Positions 1-5,383 are shown, counted from the stretch's first letter. The stretch: 5,384 nucleotides of DNA from Deltaproteobacteria bacterium (GCA_023262305.1 JALRCK010000184.1:1-5384); one strand, 5' to 3'. Made by a program: numbers and translations. The notes: a model not told the origin generated them from the sequence alone.

Positions 1-1
1 C

Positions 2-190
2 AAGCGGATCGCACTGAGGTCTTCAGCTGGTCGAGATTCCTTCGAAGATGAGGAGCTTGCATTCCACACACGAATCAGAAACGGATTTCTGGAGTGCGCG
101 CGAGAATCCTCTGTGCCCTTTTTGGTGCTCGACGCAACAAAGACCCCAAAGGAGCTGTGCGCAGAAGCAGCAAGAGCATGCGGAGGCTAG
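2..190 (+). CDS. tmk: Thymidylate kinase, C-terminal fragment (5' end outside window)
   Basis: This is the last 62 codons of a gene that enters from the left edge; the reading frame is open from base 2 to the TAG at 188-190. The translation has the thymidylate kinase C-terminal pattern: an AGRDSFEDEELAFHTRIRNG segment, which is the region after the LID with its acidic FEDE stretch and the helix carrying the conserved F-x-x-R-x-R-x-G/A pattern. It is followed by a strand reading VPFLVLDATKTP, equivalent to the usual 'ID(A/G)xxxxEEV' close of the family, and a short final helix. Tmk phosphorylates dTMP to dTDP with ATP in the cytoplasm, a required step of dTTP synthesis. The P-loop and the DR(Y/F/H) motif would lie upstream and cannot be checked. 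Its position directly before holB matches the common tmk-holB pair, which supports the call independently. It looks intact at its end, with no frameshift. Confidence 0.88.
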   Translation, partial: KRIALRSSAGRDSFEDEELAFHTRIRNGFLECARESSVPFLVLDATKTPKELCAEAARACGG

Positions 191-229
191 CCTCTTCCTC
201 TCACACTGTTTTAGTCCTACAGTAGCGCT

Positions 230-1216
230 GTGAGCACGATCATAGGCCATACGAAACAACGAAAAGAGCTATGCGAACTGGCGCAAACGGACAAGCTTCC
301 ATCCGCATTAATATTTTCAGGGCTGAACGGGATCGGCAAAAATTTAGTAGCACGAGAGCTTGCCCGACAGCTCTTGTGCGATGTGCGGGGAGAATCACCC
401 CAAGGCGGATGCGGCACATGTCGAAGCTGCCGTCTCTTTGAAACCGGGACTCATCCAGATATTCACAACCTCCAATTCGGCGGCGAGGAGGGGGCAACGG
501 TCGATGATGTAAGGACAACTCTTGAGAAGATGAGCCTCAAGCCTTTCATGGGAGGCAAAAAAATCGCCATCTTTAATGACGCAGACGAGATCTCGATCGT
601 TGGGGCGAACACCATCCTTAAGTCCCTCGAAGAGCCCCGCCCCGATACGTACTTCATCTTGGTTCTCTCGAACCCATCGCGCCTGCCAACAACGATCCTC
701 TCACGATGTCAACGATTCTTCTTTGACAGGCTCACCGCAGACGAGATTCGAGAGATCATCGCGCTCAAGGGAATCAAAGAGATCTCAGAGGCCCTGACTC
801 TCTTGGCAGATGGCTCAGCGGCATCACTCGATTCGTTACAAGCCCAATCAGAGATGTGGGAGGACGTTCGCAACGTAGTAGAGCGTGCGTGGATGGGAGA
901 CCAACCGTGCATCGCTCGAGCTGCGCAAGAGTGGGGAGCCGCAAAAACCCAGCTCAAGGAGCGCTTGGCGTTTCTGCGAACAACGATTCGGCAGCGACTC
1001 CTCGCCACCCGGACCGACCCAAATGCCGTGGCAGTGTGGGGCGTAGCTCTTCAAAATGCCCTCGATGCTGAGTACCTGACCCTCGAGCGGCATGTGAATC
1101 CAACGCTCGTCATCCTCAAAACTCTCCAAAGCTGCGACAACTCCCTTGCGTCGACATACCGAATCACCCCGAGAAGTCGACCCTCATTGGGGGAGATGCT
1201 TCTCGATGGTCGCTAA
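230..1216 (+). CDS. holB: DNA polymerase III delta' subunit (clamp loader)
   Basis: The 328-residue product is the delta' subunit of the clamp loader, which with tau/gamma and delta opens the beta sliding clamp and places it on primed DNA. Visible landmarks, in order, are: an N-terminal 'IIGHTKQRKEL' helix; a P-loop-like GLNGIGKN (31-38); a four-cysteine zinc module C50, C61, C64, C67, with the spacing expected for delta'; THPDIH (74-79); KKIAIFNDADE (110-120, Walker-B-like strand); NTILKSLEEP (127-136); and the SRC motif S158-R159-C160, the clamp-loader arginine finger. The C-terminal collar domain (about 210-328) is poorly conserved, as usual. The start is GTG at 230; the in-frame stop at 212-214 leaves no room for a longer form, and no clear Shine-Dalgarno precedes it. 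The P-loop has Asn38 where ATP-binding members have Thr/Ser, in line with delta' generally being a non-hydrolysing subunit. It lies 39 bases after tmk. Confidence 0.95.
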   Translation: MSTIIGHTKQRKELCELAQTDKLPSALIFSGLNGIGKNLVARELARQLLCDVRGESPQGGCGTCRSCRLFETGTHPDIHNLQFGGEEGATVDDVRTTLEKMSLKPFMGGKKIAIFNDADEISIVGANTILKSLEEPRPDTYFILVLSNPSRLPTTILSRCQRFFFDRLTADEIREIIALKGIKEISEALTLLADGSAASLDSLQAQSEMWEDVRNVVERAWMGDQPCIARAAQEWGAAKTQLKERLAFLRTTIRQRLLATRTDPNAVAVWGVALQNALDAEYLTLERHVNPTLVILKTLQSCDNSLASTYRITPRSRPSLGEMLLDGR

Positions 1217-1223
1217 GCTCACA

Positions 1224-1235
1224 CGTTGATCAACG
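1224..1235. repeat. 12-bp perfect palindrome in the holB to tRNA-binding-domain gap
   Basis: CGTTGATCAACG is its own reverse complement and starts 8 bases after the holB stop, in the longest gap within the operon. It could be an operator half-site pair, but a 12-bp palindrome is expected about once by chance in a window of this size. Confidence 0.5.
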
Positions 1236-1287
1236 GAATACTGGACTTTTACGGGGTGTTAGCCCAAACTGCCGCTGCAAGAAAATC

Positions 1288-1292
1288 AGGAG
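1288..1292 (+). promoter_or_regulatory. Shine-Dalgarno deciding the start of the tRNA-binding-domain gene
   Basis: AGGAG sits 5 bases before the ATG at 1298. It is the strongest ribosome-binding site in the first half of the window and argues for ATG 1298 over an in-frame TTG at 1226, which has no such site. Confidence 0.75.
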
Positions 1293-1297
1293 AAACC

Positions 1298-1738
1298 ATG
1301 GAAAACTCAACCGAAAAGCTCTCTGCCTCTTCTCAACCCGCCTCGCCTTCAGGCGACGTAGCTCCTGCCGCGCCCACTCAGCCAGCTGCCGCTCCCGCCG
1401 CAGAGGAGCTTATTGATATAGATCTCTTTGCTCGAGTTAAGCTCCGCACTGCAACGATCGAGCACGTTGAGCTCGTTCCAAAATCAAAGAAGCTCTACCA
1501 AATCCAGCTTGATGTGGGAGAGCTTGGAAAGCGTCAGATCGTTTCAGGTATCGCACCCTACTACACACCTGAGCAGTTGGTCGGAAAACAGATCGTGATC
1601 GTTGCAAACCTCAAACCGGCCAAACTCATGGGCGTTGAGAGCAATGGGATGCTTCTCGCTGCTTCCACCGAGGGAGATGGAACTCTGGCGATCTTGACCC
1701 CTGACAAACCGATCGTATCTGGAGCGAGAGTTCGCTAA
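1298..1738 (+). CDS. Free-standing MetRS C-terminal-type tRNA-binding domain protein (MetRS beta-like)
   Basis: This 146-residue protein consists of a low-complexity Ala/Pro/Ser-rich N-terminus (about residues 8-36) and one OB-fold tRNA-binding domain (about 37-146). The domain carries the signatures of the methionyl-tRNA synthetase C-terminus: IDIDLFARVKLRTATI (39-54), KLYQIQLDVG (65-74), RQIVSGIAPYY (79-89), and NLKPAKLMGVES followed by NGMLLAAS (104-123). In most bacteria this domain is fused to the end of MetRS, where it dimerises the enzyme and binds tRNA non-specifically. In some lineages, such as Aquifex, it is a separate beta chain; CsaA and Trbp111 are related free-standing forms. 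Here there is no catalytic domain upstream: holB ends 81 bases before it. The Ala/Pro-rich lead looks like the linker normally joining this domain to the MetRS body. The downstream neighbour tatD is the usual neighbour of metG, which favours a MetRS-derived identity over CsaA. Confidence 0.85.
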   Translation: MENSTEKLSASSQPASPSGDVAPAAPTQPAAAPAAEELIDIDLFARVKLRTATIEHVELVPKSKKLYQIQLDVGELGKRQIVSGIAPYYTPEQLVGKQIVIVANLKPAKLMGVESNGMLLAASTEGDGTLAILTPDKPIVSGARVR

Positions 1739-1743
1739 AGTCG

Positions 1744-2517
1744 ATGGAGATCACCGACACTCACTCTCACCTCGACCGTCACGAGTTCGACGAGGATAGG
1801 GCGAATGTGATTGAGCGTGCTCGCGCAGCGGGCGTTACTCGAATGATCTCTATCGGCACTGGTGCAGGGCTCGCGGGTGCACACAAGGCGATTAACCTCG
1901 CTGAGAACTACCCATTCATATGGGCAAGTGCAGGGGTTCACCCACACGATGCTGGAGAGGAGATAGACTGGGGACTCCTTGAACGCCTCGCGATGCACCC
2001 CAAGGTCGTTGCAATTGGAGAGATAGGTCTCGATTTCTATCGGGATTGGTCCCCTGTTGACAAGCAGTATGACCGCTTTGAAAGGCAGATAGCTCTAGCT
2101 CGAAAGATCAAGAAACCTGTCATCATCCACTCGCGCCAAGCCGGGGCCGAGAGCTACCGAATCCTCAAAGAACACAACGCCTCCGAGGTTGGGGGGGTCT
2201 TCCACTGCTTCGCCGAAGACGCGGCGTTCGCGGCACGTCTGTGGGAGATCGGCTTCTACGTCTCTTTTCCCGGAGTTCTTACCTTTAAGAAGACACAAGA
2301 CGTCCGAGATATCTGCGCGGCTATCCCACTTGAGCAGATTCTTATTGAGACCGACGCTCCGTTCCTGTCACCCGAGCCACATCGCGGAAAGCGGTGCGAG
2401 CCAGCCTTCGTTGTAGAGACTGCCAAGCAACTCGCCGAAATAAAAGGGTTGTCCCTCGAAGAGGTTGCAGCCATAACTACAGCAAACGCTCTCAAACTCT
2501 TCTCTCACATGAGGTGA
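1744..2517 (+). CDS. tatD: TatD-family metal-dependent hydrolase (DNase)
   Basis: The 257-residue product has the full length of the TatD TIM-barrel family. All metal ligands are in place: H7 and H9 in TDTHSHLD, E93 in GEIGLDFYRD, H129 in KPVIIHSR, H154 in GVFHCFAE and D204 in IETDAPFLSP. The family signatures GVHPHDA (64-70) and HRGKRCEP near the C-terminus are also present. Characterised members are cytoplasmic two-metal enzymes reported as 3'-5' exonucleases/DNases with a role in DNA repair, and some relatives deacylate D-aminoacyl-tRNA; the exact activity of this one cannot be read. The name TatD is historical and does not imply protein export. It starts 5 bases after the tRNA-binding-domain gene, without an obvious Shine-Dalgarno, which suggests translation coupled to the upstream gene. 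The ATG at 1744 places HxH at the very N-terminus, as is normal, so the start is secure. Confidence 0.94.
   Translation: MEITDTHSHLDRHEFDEDRANVIERARAAGVTRMISIGTGAGLAGAHKAINLAENYPFIWASAGVHPHDAGEEIDWGLLERLAMHPKVVAIGEIGLDFYRDWSPVDKQYDRFERQIALARKIKKPVIIHSRQAGAESYRILKEHNASEVGGVFHCFAEDAAFAARLWEIGFYVSFPGVLTFKKTQDVRDICAAIPLEQILIETDAPFLSPEPHRGKRCEPAFVVETAKQLAEIKGLSLEEVAAITTANALKLFSHMR
2512..2517 (+). promoter_or_regulatory. Shine-Dalgarno for the enoyl-CoA hydratase gene, embedded in the tatD stop
   Basis: AGGTGA overlaps the last sense codon and TGA stop of tatD and stands 7 bases before the ATG at 2525, so ribosomes finishing tatD are positioned to reinitiate. Confidence 0.55.
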
Positions 2518-2524
2518 CAACGAC

Positions 2525-3304
2525 ATGACTGCCTCTCCGGTCCTCGTCAGTGAAACCGCAGGCATCGTCTCTGTGACGATCAACCGCCCGCACGCCCGTA
2601 ACAGCCTCAATGCTCTAACGATAAAGCTCCTCACCGAAGCTTTCGAGAGCATTTCCCGCAGCGCGACTGCTCGCTGCGTCATCCTCTCGAGCGCTGGAAC
2701 TGAGGCGTTTTGCGCCGGCGCTGATATCGCTGAACTCGTTGCAGCACCCTCTCCCTCAGAGCGTCGGGCATTCTTTGGATCGATTGCGAACCTGATCAAA
2801 ACAATTAACCACACCCCTGTCCCAGTAATCGCCCGCGTCCACGGATTTGCGCTCGCTGGCGGGTGCGGACTCGCTGCCGCATGCGATATCACCCTCGCTT
2901 CAGATGACGCGGTGTTTGGGCTCCCGGAGGTTGGGATAGGTCTTGCTGCTATGGTTGTGATGGCGCCCCTGAGCCGAGTAGTCAGCAAGAAGGCTCTCAC
3001 GCAGATGGTGATGACCGGCGAAAGGATATCAGCGTCGCGCGCCCTCGAGATCGGGCTAGTATCTGCCGTGCATCCAAAGCAATCCCTCGACGCTGAGACA
3101 GACACCCTCTCCCGGAAGCTGCTCAAGCAGGGAGCCGGCGCACTTAAAGCCTCAAAGCAGGCCCTCCTCGATGTGACGGAGAGCGACTACCTCTCTCTCC
3201 TTCACGATCTCGCTGACCGCAGTGCCTTGTTGAGCCTTGGCGCCGAGGCGCACGAGGGATTGACGGCGTTTACCCAAAAGCGAACCCCTTCATGGCGAGT
3301 ATGA
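2525..3304 (+). CDS. Enoyl-CoA hydratase/isomerase (crotonase-fold) family protein
   Basis: The 259-residue protein has the usual length of a single-domain crotonase. Landmarks are: INRPHARNSLNALT (19-32, substrate/CoA region); EAFCAGADIAEL (60-71), with the first oxyanion-hole residue in the AGAD turn; VHGFALAGGCGLAAACDI (105-122), giving the second oxyanion-hole glycine; and FGLPEVGIGL (131-140). Crotonases stabilise acyl-CoA enolate anions in fatty-acid or amino-acid breakdown and related pathways. The glutamate that normally follows the GGGC turn in hydratases (Glu144 in the rat enzyme) is Gly115 here, while the second catalytic glutamate (Glu164 equivalent) is kept as E135. This argues against a classical trans-2-enoyl-CoA hydratase and leaves methylglutaconyl-CoA-hydratase-like, isomerase-like or other activities open. 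The C-terminal part (MVMTGERISASRALEIGLV) is ordinary for the family. It starts 7 bases after tatD and its stop overlaps the next gene. Confidence 0.9.
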   Translation: MTASPVLVSETAGIVSVTINRPHARNSLNALTIKLLTEAFESISRSATARCVILSSAGTEAFCAGADIAELVAAPSPSERRAFFGSIANLIKTINHTPVPVIARVHGFALAGGCGLAAACDITLASDDAVFGLPEVGIGLAAMVVMAPLSRVVSKKALTQMVMTGERISASRALEIGLVSAVHPKQSLDAETDTLSRKLLKQGAGALKASKQALLDVTESDYLSLLHDLADRSALLSLGAEAHEGLTAFTQKRTPSWRV

Positions 3305-4140
3305 GTAGCATGCAGATCGGTGACTTCAAAATTCAGGAGGTGATCTTCGGACACTTTAGACTCGATGGTGGGTGCATGTTCGGCTCAGTGCCGAAGAACC
3401 TCTGGTCAAAAAGTATCCCTGCAGACGAGGAGAACTGCATACACCTCGCGTGTCGCTCCCTGCTTATCGACGCCGCAGATCGTAGGTTTCTCGTTGATGT
3501 CGGTATGGGCGAGAAGTGGAACGACAAGCAACGCCAGATCTACGGCATTACAAACACTACCAAAGAGCAGTGGGGCTTCGACCCTGCATCGATAACGGAT
3601 GTAATCCTTACGCACCTACACTTCGATCACGCCGGAGGAATCACGTCACCATCAAGCGACGGGGGTATAGCTCTCTCATTTCCGCAGGCCACGATCCATT
3701 TGCAGAGGGCGAACTGGGACCACGCCCTCAATCCAACGCCGAAAGATAGAGCGAGCTACCTCATCGATAACATCAAGCCCCTTGCTCAGGCTAAGCTGGT
3801 GCTCTACGAGGGAACGCACGAGATTGCACCTGGCCTGCGCGTTCATCGAGTCGACGGTCACACTAAGGGACAACAGTGGATAGAGGTCGCAAGCAGCGAC
3901 GAGCGTCTGTTTTTTGCCACAGACCTCATCCCCACGGCTCATCATGTACCGCTTGCCTACCACATGGGATACGACGTGTGCGCCGAGACGCTCCTGAGTG
4001 AAAAGGCGAGCTTCCTTGAGCGTGCGCACCATGAGAACGCGTGGGTGTGCTTCCAACATGACGTGAAGACCTGCGTAGCTCGCGTGTTGCTCAACGAGCG
4101 GGGGCAGTACCAGGCTCACAACGGGCGTGAAAAGCTCTAA
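3301..4140 (+). CDS. Metallo-beta-lactamase-fold hydrolase
   Basis: This is a soluble enzyme of about 279 residues with the complete set of binuclear metal ligands. Counting from M at 3301, they are HLHFDH (H105, H107, D109, H110), H187 in VDGHTKGQ, D208 in FFATDLIP and H253 in CFQHDV. The N-terminus contains FRLDGGCMFG then VPKNLW, a pattern I associate with a subgroup of generic MBL-fold hydrolases rather than with antibiotic-degrading beta-lactamases. No signal peptide is seen, so it probably acts in the cytoplasm. Possible substrates include thioesters, lactones or phosphoesters; the sequence does not choose. Three starts are plausible: ATG 3292, ATG 3301 and ATG 3310. I chose 3301 because its ATGA overlaps the crotonase TGA (3302-3304), a classic coupling arrangement; none has a clear Shine-Dalgarno, and 3310 would give the most usual-looking N-terminus. 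The coupling suggests the hydrolase and crotonase are made together. Confidence 0.9.
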   Translation: MSSMQIGDFKIQEVIFGHFRLDGGCMFGSVPKNLWSKSIPADEENCIHLACRSLLIDAADRRFLVDVGMGEKWNDKQRQIYGITNTTKEQWGFDPASITDVILTHLHFDHAGGITSPSSDGGIALSFPQATIHLQRANWDHALNPTPKDRASYLIDNIKPLAQAKLVLYEGTHEIAPGLRVHRVDGHTKGQQWIEVASSDERLFFATDLIPTAHHVPLAYHMGYDVCAETLLSEKASFLERAHHENAWVCFQHDVKTCVARVLLNERGQYQAHNGREKL

Positions 4141-4186
4141 ACAGCACCCATCAAACGCCATGTCGAAAAAAACACGCTCCTACCCT

Positions 4187-4199
4187 TAAATAGTATAGT
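4187..4199 (+). promoter_or_regulatory. Possible -10 region (weak)
   Basis: The patch TAAATAGTATAGT contains TATAGT (4194-4199), a reasonable sigma-70-type -10, in an otherwise GC-richer neighbourhood. It ends 16 bases before the ATG of the 54-codon ORF. No convincing -35 hexamer lies 16-18 bases upstream, so this stays a weak candidate. Confidence 0.25.
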
Positions 4200-4215
4200 T
4201 AGCGACACTAGCTTT

Positions 4216-4380
4216 ATGGTCCCAGAGCTTCTTCCGATCTCCGTAGAGGAGATCCCCGCTCTTCCGGGCGTCTTTGGAGCAAACCTCTTAGCACTCCCGC
4301 GACATTCGCCGCGCTACGACCGATCTCCCATTCGAGCGTCCATCGCTACGGTCCGAGCGCTGCAGTTTCTCAATCGCTAG
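4216..4380 (+). CDS. Small hypothetical ORF, 54 residues
   Basis: ATG at 4216 opens a 54-residue frame ending at TAG 4378-4380. The product is MVPELLPISVEEIPALPGVF followed by a Leu/Arg-rich remainder ending in LQFLNR. It has no membrane segment, signal peptide or Cys/His metal motif, and I do not recognise it. In favour of coding: codon choice (GAG, CTC, ATC, CGA, CCG) resembles the neighbouring genes, it fills most of the only long gap, and an AT-rich possible -10 lies just upstream. Against it: there is no Shine-Dalgarno, a frame this short can arise by chance, and it may be the remnant of a longer gene. The ATG could also be served by a very short leader if transcription starts near 4205. 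Confidence 0.35.
   Translation: MVPELLPISVEEIPALPGVFGANLLALPRHSPRYDRSPIRASIATVRALQFLNR
4236..4254. repeat. Perfect 7-bp inverted repeat, 5-base loop
   Basis: GATCTCC (4236-4242) and GGAGATC (4248-4254) are exact reverse complements around the loop GTAGA. The repeat lies just inside the 54-codon ORF and could form an RNA hairpin or an operator-like site. No T-run follows on either strand, so it is not an intrinsic terminator. Confidence 0.6.
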
Positions 4381-4400
4381 ACTACCCACCGGAACGAAAA

Positions 4401-5309
4401 CTACACCGAGTGCTGAGGGGTCGTCTTTTGCTTGAATTGCAGGGTGAGCATCACTGCTATCGAGAACACAAACGCCACAATGATAATAATGTGATTAGTG
4501 GGGCGCTCCATGCTGAGCGAGAGCCGAAGGAGCACCGTTGAGATAATGAAGCTCGCATTTCGCATCACTGTGTAGAAAGACGAGTCATAGAGAAACGAGA
4601 TGATCAGGAGCAGCACATCCGCGTACACCATGACATTGAAAAAATCGACATAGAAGAACTTGTTAGGATCAGGAAACGAGGTGTTATTTACAAAGGCGGG
4701 AATTGCGTGGGCAAGCCAACTTTGCAGATTGTAAAAACTGGTGATCGCCAAAACGACCAGGAGGCAAACGGACATTGATTTCTTAAGGTTGATGAACCGG
4801 GTAAGCGGCTCCTTACCCTCATGCTCGCGATGACGCGAATGCAGTCGATGAAAAGCCACTGTCAATCCGAACATGACGAGAGACGCAATCAAATCGTACC
4901 CGAGCGACATCACCGCCGGGTCTGACAAACTGAGAGGCGAATGCATGTGCACATCGGCGATATCATGGAAAAAACTTCGCAGAGTTATCAGCGTTATGAT
5001 CTCAAACTGCTTTCCGATGAACTCTGTCATCGACTCGGGCAAAATAATAACGAGGAGAAACACCTCGTACGCAAGAATAAAGCTAAACGGCGTATAGATA
5101 GCCTTAAGGTAATTAAAGGACTCCCCTCGGTACAGGGCCGGGATGTTATTGAGGGCGAAGATCAAGGCGAGGTGCCCGATGAAAAAAAGAACAGCAAGCC
5201 TGATTATCAACACCTCAAAGGTCCGCACATTCGCCGGGGTCACATACGTGGTAAATATGCGGGCGAGAGAACGAGCGATCGAGCGAGCGCCAAGATCCGT
5301 GAGTGCCAT
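4401..5309 (-). CDS. Polytopic membrane protein of unknown function with histidine arrays
   Basis: I cannot name this 302-residue integral membrane protein. Hydrophobic segments lie at about 33-53, 71-90, 98-117 (weaker, with charges), 136-153, 179-197, 221-240, 252-266 (short) and 273-291. This is compatible with eight membrane passes and both ends in the cytoplasm by the positive-inside rule (R9, R13, R17, R29 at the N-terminus; K293, K295 at the C-terminus). There is no cleavable signal peptide. Charged residues within hydrophobic segments include R37, E82, E103, R111, D231 and R262. IGKQFEIITLITLR (98-111) and RNASFIISTVLLRLSLS (250-266) look like the most family-like blocks. The predicted cytoplasmic loop after pass four carries H154, H157, H160 and H163 in exact i+3 spacing; residues 115-123 read HDIADVHMH. 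The start at 5309 is chosen for its strong GGAGG site. An in-frame extension upstream (to 5363) adds 18 non-hydrophobic residues without a ribosome-binding site. Confidence 0.85.
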   Translation of the reverse strand: MALTDLGARSIARSLARIFTTYVTPANVRTFEVLIIRLAVLFFIGHLALIFALNNIPALYRGESFNYLKAIYTPFSFILAYEVFLLVIILPESMTEFIGKQFEIITLITLRSFFHDIADVHMHSPLSLSDPAVMSLGYDLIASLVMFGLTVAFHRLHSRHREHEGKEPLTRFINLKKSMSVCLLVVLAITSFYNLQSWLAHAIPAFVNNTSFPDPNKFFYVDFFNVMVYADVLLLIISFLYDSSFYTVMRNASFIISTVLLRLSLSMERPTNHIIIIVAFVFSIAVMLTLQFKQKTTPQHSV

Positions 5310-5316
5310 ACGAGTT

Positions 5317-5321
5317 CCTCC
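5317..5321 (-). promoter_or_regulatory. Shine-Dalgarno deciding the start of the membrane-protein gene
   Basis: GGAGG on the minus strand lies 7 bases before the ATG at 5309-5307. It is the best ribosome-binding site in the window and fixes the start of the 302-residue protein. Confidence 0.8.
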
Positions 5322-5362
5322 GTCTGTATACCCCACCCTCGCACACCCGGAGGGTTCGAGCA

Positions 5363-5383
5363 CCCCTCTTCCTCAAAGAGGGG
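5363..5383. repeat. Perfect 8-bp inverted repeat at the right edge
   Basis: CCCCTCTT (5363-5370) and AAGAGGGG (5376-5383) are exact reverse complements around a 5-base loop, giving a stable GC-rich stem. On the minus strand it lies 54 bases upstream of the membrane-protein ATG and is not followed by a T-run. On the plus strand the sequence after it is outside the window, so a terminator role there cannot be judged. Confidence 0.6.

Larger units (their letters stand above)
4141..4400. other. Convergent intergenic stretch with no recognised gene
   Basis: This 260-base interval separates the plus-strand operon from the minus-strand membrane-protein gene. It holds an AT-rich patch around 4185-4200, a 54-codon plus-strand ORF (4216-4380) and a 7-bp inverted repeat (4236-4254). 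I see no hairpin followed by a T-run, so no intrinsic terminator can be supported for either of the two facing genes. I also see no tRNA-like fold and no direct repeats. Confidence 0.6.

Noticed and set aside
48..233. Plus-strand frame of 61 codons overlapping the tmk end
   Set aside because: It overlaps the tmk frame, whose C-terminal family pattern is clear, and it has no recognisable content.
1226..1256. Promoter with TTGATC as -35 and a -10 17 bases downstream
   Set aside because: The hexamer at the right spacing (TTACGG) is a poor -10, and TTGATC is explained by the palindrome; no promoter can be supported here.
1226..1297. Longer form of the tRNA-binding-domain protein starting at TTG 1226
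   Set aside because: No Shine-Dalgarno before the TTG, the extra 24 residues resemble nothing in the family, and ATG 1298 has a well-spaced AGGAG.
2368..3126. Long minus-strand open frame (252 codons) opposite the end of tatD and the crotonase
   Set aside because: Its translation is low-information and Ala/Arg/Ser/Thr-rich with no motif, and it lies opposite two genes with complete family signatures; it is a shadow of their codon bias.
3676..4161. Minus-strand open frame (161 codons) opposite the metallo-hydrolase
   Set aside because: The plus strand here has all metal ligands of the hydrolase; the antisense frame shows no recognisable domain and no ribosome-binding site.
5325..5330. TATACA on the minus strand as -10 of the membrane-protein gene
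   Set aside because: Transcription would start at or inside the Shine-Dalgarno, and no -35 lies at the right distance.
5310..5363. Longer form of the membrane protein starting at 5363
   Set aside because: The added 18 residues cover the GGAGG ribosome-binding site and the leader; the ATG at 5309 with GGAGG 7 bases upstream is far better.
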